Shown here: positions 20,736 to 30,000 of the stretch, in pieces
Position numbering within the stretch: position 1 is the first letter of the stretch
Layout of the letters: the number at the start of each line of letters is the position of its first letter
Made by a program: the position numbers and the translations under genes
Assembly: GCF_017309585.1 (NCBI RefSeq)
Contig: NZ_CP071321.1
Span: forward strand, 4,236,001 to 4,300,000
Length of the DNA stretch: 64,000 nt
Direction of reading: 5' to 3'
From: Nitrogeniibacter aestuarii
Lineage (GTDB): Bacteria > Pseudomonadota > Gammaproteobacteria > Burkholderiales > Rhodocyclaceae
Notes under the pieces: model-generated
What the model was told of the DNA's origin: nothing
Database searches by the model: none
Seen by the model: only the letters and a program-made list of their open reading frames with translations

Positions 20736-21542
20736 ATGAGACCGATCACCCAGCACCCACTCCGCGACATCCTCGCCATTCTGGCAGGCGCATTCGTTTG
20801 CGTCGGGATCGCGATGGCCACCGAGACGCAATCGTCACCCGAAGTCGCGTTCTCGGAGGGTGTGGAACAGGCCCCTCGTGTGAGCGGCCTCACGGTCGAG
20901 GACGTCGATCTTGGCTTGGCATCCAATGACCATGTCCGGAGTCTGGTGAGCGAGGTGACGGAAACCGGTCAGACCGGCATGATTCGTCTTCAACTGGACA
21001 AGCCCGCCCCCGCAGCGCCAGACACCCTTTTCTACGACCGCTCCGAGGTCGAGCAACGCGCTGCTGCGCTCAGAGCCCGAATCTCGACCTTGCTCGGCAA
21101 GAACGCGCCAGACGAGAAAACCTCAGAAGAGCGCGAGCTTGAACTGCAGCAGGAAATCGAGCTGGACAAGAGCTATGAGAGTGCCGGCAAGGGGCACGCC
21201 CAGAGCGGCAACGGCAAGCACGCTCAATCGAAGGGCAAACCGGGTACGGTCAAGCTCCGGTTACTGGAGCTCGCCTTCATCGTCTGGGATTTCATCACTC
21301 ACCCGCTGACGATCTTCATCGTTGTCACAGCCGGCCTGATCCGTCTGACCGTTGCCATTTACCGGATCTCCGGCGACAAGTCGAAACGTCGTCACTCACA
21401 TCGAAAGTCGAAGCGGACCCAGCAGTTCACCCCGGTGACCGAGTACGAAAAGCGGGAAGAGCGCCGCCGACAGCGCCACTATTCGACGCACCGCAGAAGC
21501 CATCGCCGCCGCAGCTGGCTCAGCCGGATCGGCTCTGCCTGA
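20736..21542 (+). CDS. hypothetical membrane protein with basic C-terminal tail
   Basis: 268 aa, no recognised family. An N-terminal hydrophobic segment (about 10-29, 'ILAILAGAFVCVGIAMA') is a signal peptide or anchor. A charged, coiled-coil-prone region (about 100-150, 'SEERELELQQEIELDKSYES') follows, then a membrane helix (about 178-205, 'FITHPLTIFIVVTAGLIRLT'). The last 60 residues are Arg/Lys/His-rich ('RRQRHYSTHRRSHRRRSW') and could bind nucleic acid or lipid headgroups. The preceding 180 bp is unusually AT-rich for this window and probably holds the promoter. Confidence 0.62.
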   Translation: MRPITQHPLRDILAILAGAFVCVGIAMATETQSSPEVAFSEGVEQAPRVSGLTVEDVDLGLASNDHVRSLVSEVTETGQTGMIRLQLDKPAPAAPDTLFYDRSEVEQRAAALRARISTLLGKNAPDEKTSEERELELQQEIELDKSYESAGKGHAQSGNGKHAQSKGKPGTVKLRLLELAFIVWDFITHPLTIFIVVTAGLIRLTVAIYRISGDKSKRRHSHRKSKRTQQFTPVTEYEKREERRRQRHYSTHRRSHRRRSWLSRIGSA

Positions 21543-21548
21543 GCACGC

Positions 21549-22781
21549 TCATTCCATCCAGAAGCGTTCCAGATTCTCCAGCCCCCAGTCCTGGGCTTGC
21601 TCCACACCGGCAATTTCCTCCCGGCAGGCCGGTGAGGCCAGATCGAACACTTTCTGTTCGATGGGTGCGTTGCTTCGAGCAGAAAAGAAAACGCGGATCT
21701 TCGGCTTGAGCATCGACACTTCGTTCTGCTCGATCACCACACCCAGTTTGTCCGTTTTCGTCCGCACCAAGGCACCGATCGGATAGATGCCGATGCTGCG
21801 CACGAAAGCCTTGAAAATGGTTTCGTCGAAGTGCCCCTTCCAGGAGGCCATGCGCTTGATCGACTCGGCCGGGTCCCACCCCTGTTTGTAGGGCCGGTTC
21901 GACGTCACCGCGTCATAAACGTCGCAGACAGCCCCCATGCGCGAGAGCAAACTGATCTGGTCGCCCTTGAGTCCCTTCGGATATCCCGTTCCATCGACCT
22001 TTTCATGATGATGCAGGGCAATGTCCAAGGTCCCCTGGGTCGCCTCGCCGGAATCGCGCAACATCTTCCAGCCCGCCTCCGGGTGCAGCTTCATGATGGA
22101 ATATTCATCGTCGGTGAGTTTGCCCGGTTTGTTGAGCACCTCGAGCGGCATCACGGCTTTGCCCAGATCGTGCATCAGACCACCGATGCCGGCCTCCTTC
22201 ACCAGATGTGGGTCAAGATTCAGTTGCCGGGCCAGTGCGACCATGAGCGCGCAGACCGCCACCGAGTGCATGAAGGTGTACTCGTCATGCGTCTTGATCC
22301 GCGCCACGCTGATGAGCGCACTGGGATGACGAAACACTGAAGCGGAAATCTCCTCGACCAGCGGCATCGCATCGCCCGCCTTGACCACCTTGCCCATGCG
22401 CGCATCATTGAACATGGAGGCGATCTCGTTCTTGGCCATGGAGCACAGCTTCCTGGCCTGAGCCACCTCGGCCTGCATGCTGGGCTTCTTCACTGCGGCG
22501 GGTGCGGGCGCAGGAGCCTCCGCCGGCGCCACAGCCTCAGGGGCTTGTCTGGGCGGATCGGAACGCGGGGTCGCCGACGCAGGCGATTCGGCCGCCAGGT
22601 CCGCCCCTTTGTCGGTATCGATCCACACTTTCTCGATGCCGTGATCGCGAATGGTGCGCAGATCATCCGCCGACTCAAGCAGGAAGGCGTTCTGCACGAA
22701 CGGATGCTTGAACCAGGACACGCCGAGTTTGTGCAGGTACATCCCCAAGCGGAGCTGGCTGGTGTGAATTTCCTTGATCAT
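21549..22781 (-). CDS. HD-GYP domain cyclic-di-GMP phosphodiesterase
   Basis: 410 aa. The N-terminal DUF3391 module (about 1-60, 'IHTSQLRLGMYLHKLGVSW') and a Pro/Ala linker precede an HD-GYP domain (about 165-340): His204-Asp205 in 'GLMHDLGKA' and the 'HHEKVDGTGYPKG' signature (258-270). The metal-binding and GYP residues are intact, so it should hydrolyse c-di-GMP, controlling motility or biofilm. No receiver or membrane helix is present, so the input is unclear. It converges with the 268-aa protein, 6 bp between stops. Confidence 0.93.
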   Translation of the reverse strand: MIKEIHTSQLRLGMYLHKLGVSWFKHPFVQNAFLLESADDLRTIRDHGIEKVWIDTDKGADLAAESPASATPRSDPPRQAPEAVAPAEAPAPAPAAVKKPSMQAEVAQARKLCSMAKNEIASMFNDARMGKVVKAGDAMPLVEEISASVFRHPSALISVARIKTHDEYTFMHSVAVCALMVALARQLNLDPHLVKEAGIGGLMHDLGKAVMPLEVLNKPGKLTDDEYSIMKLHPEAGWKMLRDSGEATQGTLDIALHHHEKVDGTGYPKGLKGDQISLLSRMGAVCDVYDAVTSNRPYKQGWDPAESIKRMASWKGHFDETIFKAFVRSIGIYPIGALVRTKTDKLGVVIEQNEVSMLKPKIRVFFSARSNAPIEQKVFDLASPACREEIAGVEQAQDWGLENLERFWME

Positions 22782-22945
22782 ACGGGCCTATTGGGGGCGT
22801 TGTTTTCTTGTGGGTCTGTGAGGCGTCGTTTGTACCTTATCGGCACTGCATGCGCCGGCCTTGAGGCCGGATGCGAACGCCTCGCTGTCCAGCCACGGCG
22901 CCCGTTGTCGGCGCCACACGGGCGCCCAGTCCCCGAACACAAACC

Positions 22946-23431
22946 CTAACCGCGCTGCTCGCTCTCATAGCCGGTCCGGGTCACTGCACCCGACGCATCG
23001 AAGAACACATTGAAGAATTTCGATTCAGACGGCATGCGATCATCCACAAGCCAGTCCCAGACTTCTTCGCCCTTGTTCGGATAGGCAAACTGCCGCGCCG
23101 GCTTGCCGATCAGCCGCCGCACCTGCTGCTGGCTCATGCCGGGCCGGATCTGCGCCCGACGCGCCTCTGTGAACACCTGCTCAACCTGCTGGATAACACC
23201 CTGAGCGTCGATGGTGAGGTGATAGCAGGTCACCCCGGCCGGCTGCATCGAATACTCCCAGATCACCGTACCATCATCATTTCGCCACTCGATCCCCGGC
23301 GGCCCCATGTGCTCCTGTACCTCGCTGCGGTGGGTCACGCCCGGCCGGATGTCTTCGATGAGGTAGCGTTCACACCCTCCGAGCCCCAACAAACCCAGCA
23401 GACCACAGACGGTTGCGATCAAGCGTTTCAC
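22946..23431 (-). CDS. BamE/SmpA-like lipoprotein with two copies of the domain
   Basis: 161 aa from the GTG at 23431, preceded by CGGGAGGACAGTC; frames starting further upstream lack this site and spoil the signal peptide. The lipobox is 'LGLGGC' with Cys20. Two BamE-like half-repeats follow: 'IRPGVTHRSEVQEHMGPPG...WEYSM' (about 28-60) and 'IRPGMSQQQVRRLIGKPA...WDWLV' (about 96-130). Canonical BamE has one such domain, so this is a relative rather than BamE itself. Probable location: periplasmic face of the outer membrane. Confidence 0.85.
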   Translation of the reverse strand: MKRLIATVCGLLGLLGLGGCERYLIEDIRPGVTHRSEVQEHMGPPGIEWRNDDGTVIWEYSMQPAGVTCYHLTIDAQGVIQQVEQVFTEARRAQIRPGMSQQQVRRLIGKPARQFAYPNKGEEVWDWLVDDRMPSESKFFNVFFDASGAVTRTGYESEQRG

Positions 23432-23544
23432 GACTGTCCTCCCGGGCCGCCCATGCACGGTGCCGACCCCTTCGTTAAAATGAACCGGGTGATTCAACCC
23501 CCGGTCTCATTCTGACATTTCATTGCCGCAGGAGCCTCGGCCAA

Positions 23545-24657
23545 ATGCAAAAATCATTGCTTGCGCTCGCCCTACTGAGCCTCGGACTCGGTCATGCTGT
23601 GGCCGACACCATCCGTATCGGTCACGCCGGCCCGCTGACCGGCCCCCTCGCCCACATCGGCAAGGATGGCGAGAATGGCGCTCGACTGGCCATTGAAGAC
23701 GCCAACGCGCAAGGGATCATGATCAAGGGCGAGAAAGCTGTCTTCGAACTGGTTGGCGAAGACGACCAGGCCGACCCGCGCCAGGCCACCACGGTGGCAC
23801 AGCGCCTGGCCGACGAAGAAGTTGCCGGTGTCGTCGGGCACGTCACCTCCAGTGCGTCCATTCCCGCCTCCCGGGTGTATGAGCAGAACGACATCCCCGT
23901 CATCACGCCTTCGGCCACGGCCCCAAAGCTCACTGCGCAGGGCTACAGGACCACGTTCCGTGTCATCGCCAACGACCTGCAGCAGGGCGAAGCCATGGCA
24001 AAGCATGTGGGCCAGGTGCTGGGCCTCAAGCGCGTGGCCATCATCGATGATCGCTCCGCCTATGGCCAGGGGCTTGCCGACGCCTTTGCGGCCAAGCTGA
24101 AAGACTACGGCGTCGACATCGTCGCGCGCGAATTCACCAGCCACACCGCCACCGATTTCTCCGCCATCCTTACCAAGATCAAGGGCAGCGCACCCGACGC
24201 CGTCTTCTTCGGCGGGTTCGATGCGCAGGCCGCGCCCATGCTCCAGCAGATGCGCCAGCTCGGGCTGAGCGGCAAGTTTCTTGGCGGCGACGGGGTATGC
24301 ACCGGCGAGATGCTCAAACTGGGCGCCGGCAAACTCACCAGCGATGTTTACTGCACCCAGGCCGGGTTACCCATGGAAAAAATGCCCCAGGGGGCCGATT
24401 TCCGCGCCCGTTTCAAGCAACGCTTCGGCACCGACGTGCAGCTGTACGCGCCGTACAGCTATGACGCAGCGATGACCCTCATCCAGGCCATGAACGCAGC
24501 CAACTCGGCCGACCCCGACGACTACCTGCCCAAGCTCCGAGCAATCAACCATGACGGCGTCACCGGCACCATCGCGTTCGACGCCAAGGGTGACATCCGA
24601 ACCGGCGGCATCACCCTCTACCAGTTCAAGGACGGCCGCTGGGCGACACTGGACTGA
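23545..24657 (+). CDS. branched-chain amino acid ABC transporter substrate-binding protein (LivJ/LivK family)
   Basis: 370 aa; AGGAG lies 10 bp before the ATG. A Sec signal peptide (1-20, ending 'AVA') is followed by a type I periplasmic binding fold: 'IRIGHAGPLTGPLAHIGKDGENGARLA', 'GVVGHVTSSASIPAS' and 'VAIIDDRSAYGQGLADAF'. The conserved Ser/Thr residues that hold the amino-acid backbone are present. Ligand is probably Leu/Ile/Val or a related amide. No permease or ATPase gene (livHMGF) is adjacent, so this is an orphan binding protein. Confidence 0.93.
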   Translation: MQKSLLALALLSLGLGHAVADTIRIGHAGPLTGPLAHIGKDGENGARLAIEDANAQGIMIKGEKAVFELVGEDDQADPRQATTVAQRLADEEVAGVVGHVTSSASIPASRVYEQNDIPVITPSATAPKLTAQGYRTTFRVIANDLQQGEAMAKHVGQVLGLKRVAIIDDRSAYGQGLADAFAAKLKDYGVDIVAREFTSHTATDFSAILTKIKGSAPDAVFFGGFDAQAAPMLQQMRQLGLSGKFLGGDGVCTGEMLKLGAGKLTSDVYCTQAGLPMEKMPQGADFRARFKQRFGTDVQLYAPYSYDAAMTLIQAMNAANSADPDDYLPKLRAINHDGVTGTIAFDAKGDIRTGGITLYQFKDGRWATLD

Positions 24658-24728
24658 TGCCCATGAGACAATCCGGGCCGGCCGCGCACCGCGTCGGCCA
24701 CCCGCTGCTCACCTCCTGACCCAACACC

Positions 24729-25802
24729 ATGACCGAATTCCTGCTGTTCATCGTCGGCCTTGTCGCCCTCACCTTCGGCGCCGAGGTGCTTGTTCGCGGT
24801 GCCTCGCGCATTGCGCTGACCTTCGGGCTCTCGCCCCTGGTCGTGGGCCTGACCATCGTGGCCTTCGGCACCAGTGCGCCGGAAATCGCCGTGGCCATCG
24901 ACGCCGCACTGGCCGGGCAATCGGATCTGACCATCGGCAACGTGGTGGGCAGCAACATCTGCAACATCCTGCTCATCCTCGGCCTCAGTTCCCTCATCGG
25001 GCCGCTGGCCGTGGCAGGGCAAGTGGTGCGTCAGGAGGTGCCGGTCATGATCGGCGCCTCGCTGCTGGTGGTCGGCATGGCCTGGGGCGGCATCATCGGA
25101 CGCATCGAAGGCATCGTGCTGTTCACGTTGCTGGTGGGCTACGTTGTCTTCCTGATTCGCCAGTCCCGCCGTGCCAGCCGCGCCGAGCAGGAGCACTACG
25201 GTGAAGATCTGCCCGAAGCCACCTGGGACAAGCACTGGTCGATACAGGCGGGCATGGTGCTGGCGGGGCTGGCGCTGCTCGTCATCGGCGCCGATCTGCT
25301 GGTGAACGCCGCGGTGATCTTTGCGAAGTTTCTCGGCGTGAGTGATCTGGTGATCGGCCTCACGGTGGTGGCCATCGGCACCTCGCTGCCCGAAGTGGCC
25401 ACCTCGGTGATGGCCGCGTGGCGCGGCGAGCGCGACATGGCCATCGGCAACGCCGTGGGCAGCAACGTGTTCAACCTGCTCGGCTGCCTCGGTCTGGGCG
25501 CCATGATTTCGCCCGAAGGCCTCCCTGTCGCCAAGGCCGCACTCGACTTTGACCTGTGGGTGATGCTGGCCGTGGCTGTCGCCTGCCTGCCCATCTTCAT
25601 GGCGCGCCGCCTCATCGCCCGCTGGGAGGGCATCCTGTTCCTCTTCTACTACGCGGCCTACGTGCTGTATCTCGTCCTCGACGCCCAGGGCAGCGGCGCG
25701 CTCAAGACCTTCACCCAGGCCATGGTGTGGTTCGTGATCCCGCTATCGGTGGTCACGCTGGTGGCGCTCAATGTGCGCGAGCGCAGGGCCCGGGCAGGCT
25801 GA
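24729..25802 (+). CDS. calcium/sodium antiporter (CaCA family, YrbG-like), copy 1
   Basis: 357 aa inner-membrane exchanger with about ten helices. Both alpha-repeats are complete: 'VAFGTSAPEIAV...GNVVGSNICNI' in the first half and 'VAIGTSLPEVATSV...GNAVGSNVFNL' in the second. The Glu of each GTS-P-E motif is the ion ligand. It exports Ca2+ or other divalent ions against Na+ or H+. About 60% of residues appear shared with the copy at 27303-28385; the CorC/CNNM gene lies between them, all on one strand. Confidence 0.94.
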   Translation: MTEFLLFIVGLVALTFGAEVLVRGASRIALTFGLSPLVVGLTIVAFGTSAPEIAVAIDAALAGQSDLTIGNVVGSNICNILLILGLSSLIGPLAVAGQVVRQEVPVMIGASLLVVGMAWGGIIGRIEGIVLFTLLVGYVVFLIRQSRRASRAEQEHYGEDLPEATWDKHWSIQAGMVLAGLALLVIGADLLVNAAVIFAKFLGVSDLVIGLTVVAIGTSLPEVATSVMAAWRGERDMAIGNAVGSNVFNLLGCLGLGAMISPEGLPVAKAALDFDLWVMLAVAVACLPIFMARRLIARWEGILFLFYYAAYVLYLVLDAQGSGALKTFTQAMVWFVIPLSVVTLVALNVRERRARAG

Positions 25803-25929
25803 AGGCGACGCCCACGGCACTCACGGTCCGCCATGACCCTGTGTTAGATTGCCGCCAAGCTGGCATCCGGGCGCGGCCTCGGCCCGACGCCGCCTTGCCC
25901 GCCGATGCCATGGACATGCGAATACCCTC

Positions 25930-27252
25930 ATGGACGCCTTCTGGATACTGCTCGTACTGATCGCCATCTCGGCGATCTTTTCGCTGACCGAGATGGCACT
26001 GGCCTCCGCCCGCAAGGCCCGTCTGCAACTCATGCTCGAAGCCGGCGACCAGCGTGCCGCCACCGCCATTGCCATCAAGGAGATGCCCAGCCGTTTCCTT
26101 GCCGCCACCCAGACCGGCATTACCGCCGCCTCGCTCATGGCCGGCATCTTCGGCGAGTCGGCCATGAAGGATGCGCTCCAGCAGGCGGTCGTGGACATCG
26201 CTCCGGGCGCATCGGCCTACGCGGGTGAAATCTCCCTGGCGCTGACCATCGTCATCGTCACTGCCCTGTCCATCGTCTTCGGCGAGATCGTGCCCAAACG
26301 CATCGCCATTGCCTACCCGGAACAGGTGTCGGTACGGATGGCGCCGATCATGCAATGGTTCATCCGCCTGCTCTCACCGGCCATTCACTTTCTGTCCTGG
26401 TCGTCCGACGTCATCCTGCGCATGCTGCCGCTGCGCTCGGCCCCCGCCGTCACCGGCGTCGAAGACATCCTGGCGTATGTGGACGAGAGCGAACGCGCCG
26501 GCGAAATCCGGCCGGAAGAAAGTCATCTGCTGGGCAACGTGTTCCGTCTGGAAGATCGCCGTGTCGGCGCGGTCATGACGCCTGCGGCCGACGTGATCTT
26601 CTTCGACCTGCAACTGCCCCGCGAGCACAACCTCGACCTGCTGCGCGAGGCCTCCCATGCGCGTTTCCCCATCTGCAAGGGCGGGCTGCAGAACGCGCTG
26701 GGCGTGGCCGACAGCCGCCATCTGCTCAAGGCGGCCATGAACGGCGAGATCGACTTTCTTGAAACCCCGATGAACCCACCGCTGTATGTGCCCAGCGTGC
26801 TGACCCTCATCGATCTTCTGGCCGCCTTTCGCGCGCATCGCACCGATTTCGCCTTCGTGGTCAACGAGTTCGGCCAGACCGAAGGCATCGTCACCCTCGA
26901 CGACCTGCTCGAAACCGTGGTGGGCGACATGAGTCCCAGCGCCGCCGACCCGGAAGACGCCCTCGCGGTGCGACGCCCCGACGGCTCATGGCTGCTCGAC
27001 GGTCTGCTGCCGCTGGATGAAATGAAAGAGAAACTCGGCATCCGTGTGGTCCCGGACGAAGCGCTGGGCAACTACCACACCGTGGGCGGCTTCGTGCTCG
27101 CCCTGCTCAGTCACATTCCTCGCAAGGCCGAGCACTTCCACTGGGATGGCTGGGAGTTCGAGGTGGTCGATGTGGACCGCAACCGGGTCGATCAGGTGCT
27201 GGCGACGTATCAGCCGGAGGGGGCGGCCAGCGAGGATACGAACGGAACCTGA
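25930..27252 (+). CDS. CNNM/CorC (hemolysin C-like) family protein with CBS pair
   Basis: 440 aa from the ATG at 25930; the frame is open upstream but lacks the hydrophobic start. Order: CNNM/DUF21 membrane domain (about 1-190, beginning 'FWILLVLIAISAIFSLTEMALASARKARL' in outline), two CBS domains (about 200-330), and a CorC_HlyC C-terminal domain (about 345-430, 'WLLDGLLPLDEMKEKLGI', 'YHTVGGFVLALL'). Members affect Mg2+/Co2+ export, and CBS pairs sense adenine nucleotides. Flanked by two Ca2+/Na+ exchangers, it probably belongs to a divalent-cation homeostasis cluster. Confidence 0.93.
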   Translation: MDAFWILLVLIAISAIFSLTEMALASARKARLQLMLEAGDQRAATAIAIKEMPSRFLAATQTGITAASLMAGIFGESAMKDALQQAVVDIAPGASAYAGEISLALTIVIVTALSIVFGEIVPKRIAIAYPEQVSVRMAPIMQWFIRLLSPAIHFLSWSSDVILRMLPLRSAPAVTGVEDILAYVDESERAGEIRPEESHLLGNVFRLEDRRVGAVMTPAADVIFFDLQLPREHNLDLLREASHARFPICKGGLQNALGVADSRHLLKAAMNGEIDFLETPMNPPLYVPSVLTLIDLLAAFRAHRTDFAFVVNEFGQTEGIVTLDDLLETVVGDMSPSAADPEDALAVRRPDGSWLLDGLLPLDEMKEKLGIRVVPDEALGNYHTVGGFVLALLSHIPRKAEHFHWDGWEFEVVDVDRNRVDQVLATYQPEGAASEDTNGT

Positions 27253-27302
27253 TCTGCTGGCACGCATCCAAGCCAAGCCCTCCTCACAGCACCCGCGCAA
27301 CC

Positions 27303-28385
27303 ATGTTCGCTCAAATCACGCTCTTCATCCTCGGCCTGACCACTCTGGTCATCGGTGCTGAGGGCCTTGTCCGCGGGGCGTCCCGCCTGGCCATGTCATG
27401 GGGCGTCTCGCCACTGGTCATCGGTCTCACCGTGGTGGCCTTCGGCACCAGCGCACCTGAAGTGGCCGTCTCGGTCGGTGCCGCCATGAACGGCAACCCG
27501 GATCTGGCCATCGGCAACGTGGTGGGCAGCAATATCGCCAACATTCTGCTCATTCTCGGCGTCTCGGCCCTGATCGTGCCCCTGACCGTCTCCGAACAGA
27601 TCATTCGCCAGGAGATTCCGGTGCTCATCGGCGTCTCGGCCCTGCTCGTGGCCCTTGCCGCCGACGGTTCGATCAGCCGCAACGAGGCGGGCCTGCTACT
27701 GACCCTGGTGGTGCTCTACACCGGCTTCCTCATCATCCAGGCCCGACGCGGCTCCGCCGCCAGCCAGGCGGAGGCGGAACACGAACTGCCCGAAGCGGCC
27801 CGCTGGGACGCCTCACCCGTGGTTCAGATCCTGCTCGTGCTCGGCGGCCTCGGCCTGCTGGTGCTCGGCGCCCACTGGCTGGTCAACGCTGCCACCGAAG
27901 TGGCCCGCGCCTTTGGGGTCAGCGATCTGGTGATCGGCCTCACCATCGTCGCCATCGGTACCTCCATGCCGGAAATCGCCACCTCCATCATGGCCGCGCT
28001 GCGTGGCGAGCGGGACATCGCAGTGGGCAACGTGGTGGGCTCGAATCTGTTCAACATCCTCGGCTGCCTGGGCGCTGCGGGCCTCGTGTCGCCCTCGGGA
28101 CTGCCGGTCCCGCAGGCGGCCATCGACGTGGACCTCTGGGTCATGCTGGCCGTCGCCTTCGCCTGCCTGCCGGTGTTCATCACCGGTCGCGAGATCGCCC
28201 GCTGGGAAGGGGCCGTCTTCCTCGGCTACTACGTGGCCTACACGGTGTATCTGATCCTCCACGCCGGGCGCAGCGAGTCGCTGGGCGGCTTCAATACCGC
28301 CATGCTGATGTTCGTCATACCGCTCACCGTGCTGACGCTGGGCGTCAGCCTGTGGCGACATCGGCGGGCGCTGCCGCGGGGGTGA
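27303..28385 (+). CDS. calcium/sodium antiporter (CaCA family, YrbG-like), copy 2
   Basis: 360 aa paralogue of the antiporter at 24729. Both alpha-repeats are intact ('VAFGTSAPEVAVSV...GNVVGSNIANI' and 'VAIGTSMPEIATSI...GNVVGSNLFNI'). The same 'ELPEA..WD' linker occurs mid-protein in both copies, which points to a duplication around the CorC gene rather than convergent similarity. It starts 50 bp after the CorC stop and is probably co-transcribed. Confidence 0.94.
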   Translation: MFAQITLFILGLTTLVIGAEGLVRGASRLAMSWGVSPLVIGLTVVAFGTSAPEVAVSVGAAMNGNPDLAIGNVVGSNIANILLILGVSALIVPLTVSEQIIRQEIPVLIGVSALLVALAADGSISRNEAGLLLTLVVLYTGFLIIQARRGSAASQAEAEHELPEAARWDASPVVQILLVLGGLGLLVLGAHWLVNAATEVARAFGVSDLVIGLTIVAIGTSMPEIATSIMAALRGERDIAVGNVVGSNLFNILGCLGAAGLVSPSGLPVPQAAIDVDLWVMLAVAFACLPVFITGREIARWEGAVFLGYYVAYTVYLILHAGRSESLGGFNTAMLMFVIPLTVLTLGVSLWRHRRALPRG

Positions 28386-28501
28386 CGGGCTGGGTCGCCT
28401 GTCAGGGCGAGTCCGGGTTCACGGCGGTATGTGTCTTCGACGCGTTGCCGGCCAGGTAAGCGCTTATTGAGGACGACCATTTGTTTTTTGTGACGATGCT
28501 T

Positions 28502-29027
28502 GTTTCGCCCTGATGGGCGACCTACTTTCTTGGCGCGCAAGAAAGTAGGCAAAGAGACGCATCCCGCTTTTCGTGCCCCTGCGGGCTCCCCTCCCTGCCC
28601 GAACGCTCAGCAGGTGACTGCGCCAACTCGCCCTGCGGGCTCAGACAGCGAAGTCACTTTTTCTGCTGAGCGTTCGGACGACTCGGCACGGCACGGCACG
28701 GCACGGCACGGCACGGCAGAGGGATTGGAGCGTTCCGGGCTGAAAAGTTGTTCGGGTTTCAAAACGCCGTTCCCGGCGTCGCTGCGCTCGGCCGGGCTAC
28801 GGCCCACCAGAACGGCACGCCCGCTCCGCCCTCGGTGGCGCCAATCGCCAAACACCGGGGGCGGAAACACGGGCTTCGCTGTCTGAGCCCGCAGGGCGAG
28901 TTGGCGAAGCACGCCGCATCTGGTGTTTGGCGGTTGGGGATCGCCGAAGGCGACGCGACCGTGGGCCGTGCTTCTTTGCCCACTTTCTTGCACGAGCAAG
29001 AAAGTGGGTCGCCCGCCGGGGCGAAAC
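28502..29027. repeat. composite inverted-repeat element (REP/MITE-like), non-coding
   Basis: The ends are imperfect 57-bp inverted copies: 28502-28558 (GTTTCGCCCTGATGGGCGAC, then CTACTTTCTTG-loop-CAAGAAAGTAGG) and 29027-28971 on the other strand (GTTTCGCCCCGGCGGGCGAC, then CCACTTTCTTG-loop-CAAGAAAGTGGG). Each end is itself a hairpin. Inside lies a perfect 33-bp inverted repeat (28621-28653 with 28874-28906). It occupies most of the 759-bp gap 28386-29144. Short frames inside read as Arg/Pro-rich nonsense, so I call no gene here. Similar sequences are common dispersed repeats in betaproteobacteria. Confidence 0.85.
28685..28718 (+). repeat. tandem pentanucleotide repeat (GGCAC)
   Basis: Six perfect GGCAC copies followed by a partial GGCA, inside the composite repeat element. 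The number of copies in such arrays often varies by strand slippage. It is not in a gene. Confidence 0.9.
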
Positions 29028-29082
29028 CCGGCCAACGACCATCACTCAGCGTCATACATTGTCGGAACCAGCGAAAGCCGCT

Positions 29083-29112
29083 TTGCCGCACCGCAACATC
29101 CCCACCTATACT
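29083..29112 (+). promoter_or_regulatory. candidate sigma70 promoter of the alpha/beta hydrolase
   Basis: TTGCCG (29083-29088) and TATACT (29107-29112) are separated by 18 bp, and the start codon follows 32 bp after the -10. It lies just outside the composite repeat. Confidence 0.45.
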
Positions 29113-29144
29113 GAGCCTTTGCGCTCAAACCCCACCACGATGCC

Positions 29145-29972
29145 ATGCAGCACTTCACCGCCGACGACGGCGAACCGATCCACCTGAGCGTCTCGGGCAA
29201 CGGCCCGCCCCTGATCCTGCTCCACGGCTGGACAGACTCCCACCGCAGCTGGAAGCCCTTCCTGCCCGACTTCGAGGCGCATCACACCGTCTACCGCTGG
29301 GACGCTCGCGGCCACGGCGGCCATCAGCTGAGAACGAACACCGCACCGACCGTCGAGCGCATGGCGCGCGATCTGGCCAATCTCATTGAACACGACGGCC
29401 TGACCCAGGCCACGGTGATCGGCCACTCCATGGGCGCACTCACCCTCTGGCAGTATTTCCGCGATTTCGGCGCGAAAGGCATCGAACGCGCAGTCATCAT
29501 CGATCAATCGCCGAAACTCGTGACCACCCACGACTGGCATTGCGGCATCTATGGCGACTTCAGCGCCGTGCGCAACCAGGCCTTTATCGACGCACTGGAA
29601 AACGACTTCGCCGAAGCGGTACTGCGTCTGGTGGCTGACGGTCTGAATCGACCGGCCGCCGAGCGATATGCGACCAACGACGAGGGCATCGCGCTCATGC
29701 GCGAGCGCCTGCGCAAACTCAGCGCCCGCCCCCTCATCGACTGCTGGCGCAGTCTGAGCGCGGCCGACTATCGCGACGTGCTCGCCACCATCCCCATCCC
29801 GGTCTTGCTGGTGTATGGCGGGGCGAGCAACTTCTACCATGTGCGCACCGCCCACTTTGTGCGCGACACCATCCCCAGCGCCGTTCTGCATGTGTATGAC
29901 GGCGAAGATCATGCCCCCCATCTGTGGCAGCGGGAACGTTTCGTCAAGGACGTGCTCGAATTCGTGCAATGA
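29145..29972 (+). CDS. alpha/beta hydrolase
   Basis: 275 aa cytoplasmic hydrolase. 'LILLHGWTDSHRSW' forms the oxyanion loop, the nucleophile elbow is 'GHSMGA', and the C-terminal His lies in 'DGEDHAPHLW'. The fold resembles non-heme haloperoxidases and esterases of the family, and the substrate is unknown. The NnrU gene starts 28 bp downstream on the same strand, so the two may be co-transcribed. Confidence 0.85.
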   Translation: MQHFTADDGEPIHLSVSGNGPPLILLHGWTDSHRSWKPFLPDFEAHHTVYRWDARGHGGHQLRTNTAPTVERMARDLANLIEHDGLTQATVIGHSMGALTLWQYFRDFGAKGIERAVIIDQSPKLVTTHDWHCGIYGDFSAVRNQAFIDALENDFAEAVLRLVADGLNRPAAERYATNDEGIALMRERLRKLSARPLIDCWRSLSAADYRDVLATIPIPVLLVYGGASNFYHVRTAHFVRDTIPSAVLHVYDGEDHAPHLWQRERFVKDVLEFVQ

Positions 29973-30000
29973 CAACGGCACACCCCGCCTGGAGCCCCCA

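Noticed and set aside
28685..28718. CRISPR array
   Set aside because: The units are 5 bp and contiguous, with no spacers and no cas genes nearby.
28500..29389. Short open frames within the inverted-repeat element and across the following hydrolase start
   Set aside because: Products are Arg/Pro-rich repeat translations; the DNA is explained by the repeat, and no family-like sequence is seen.
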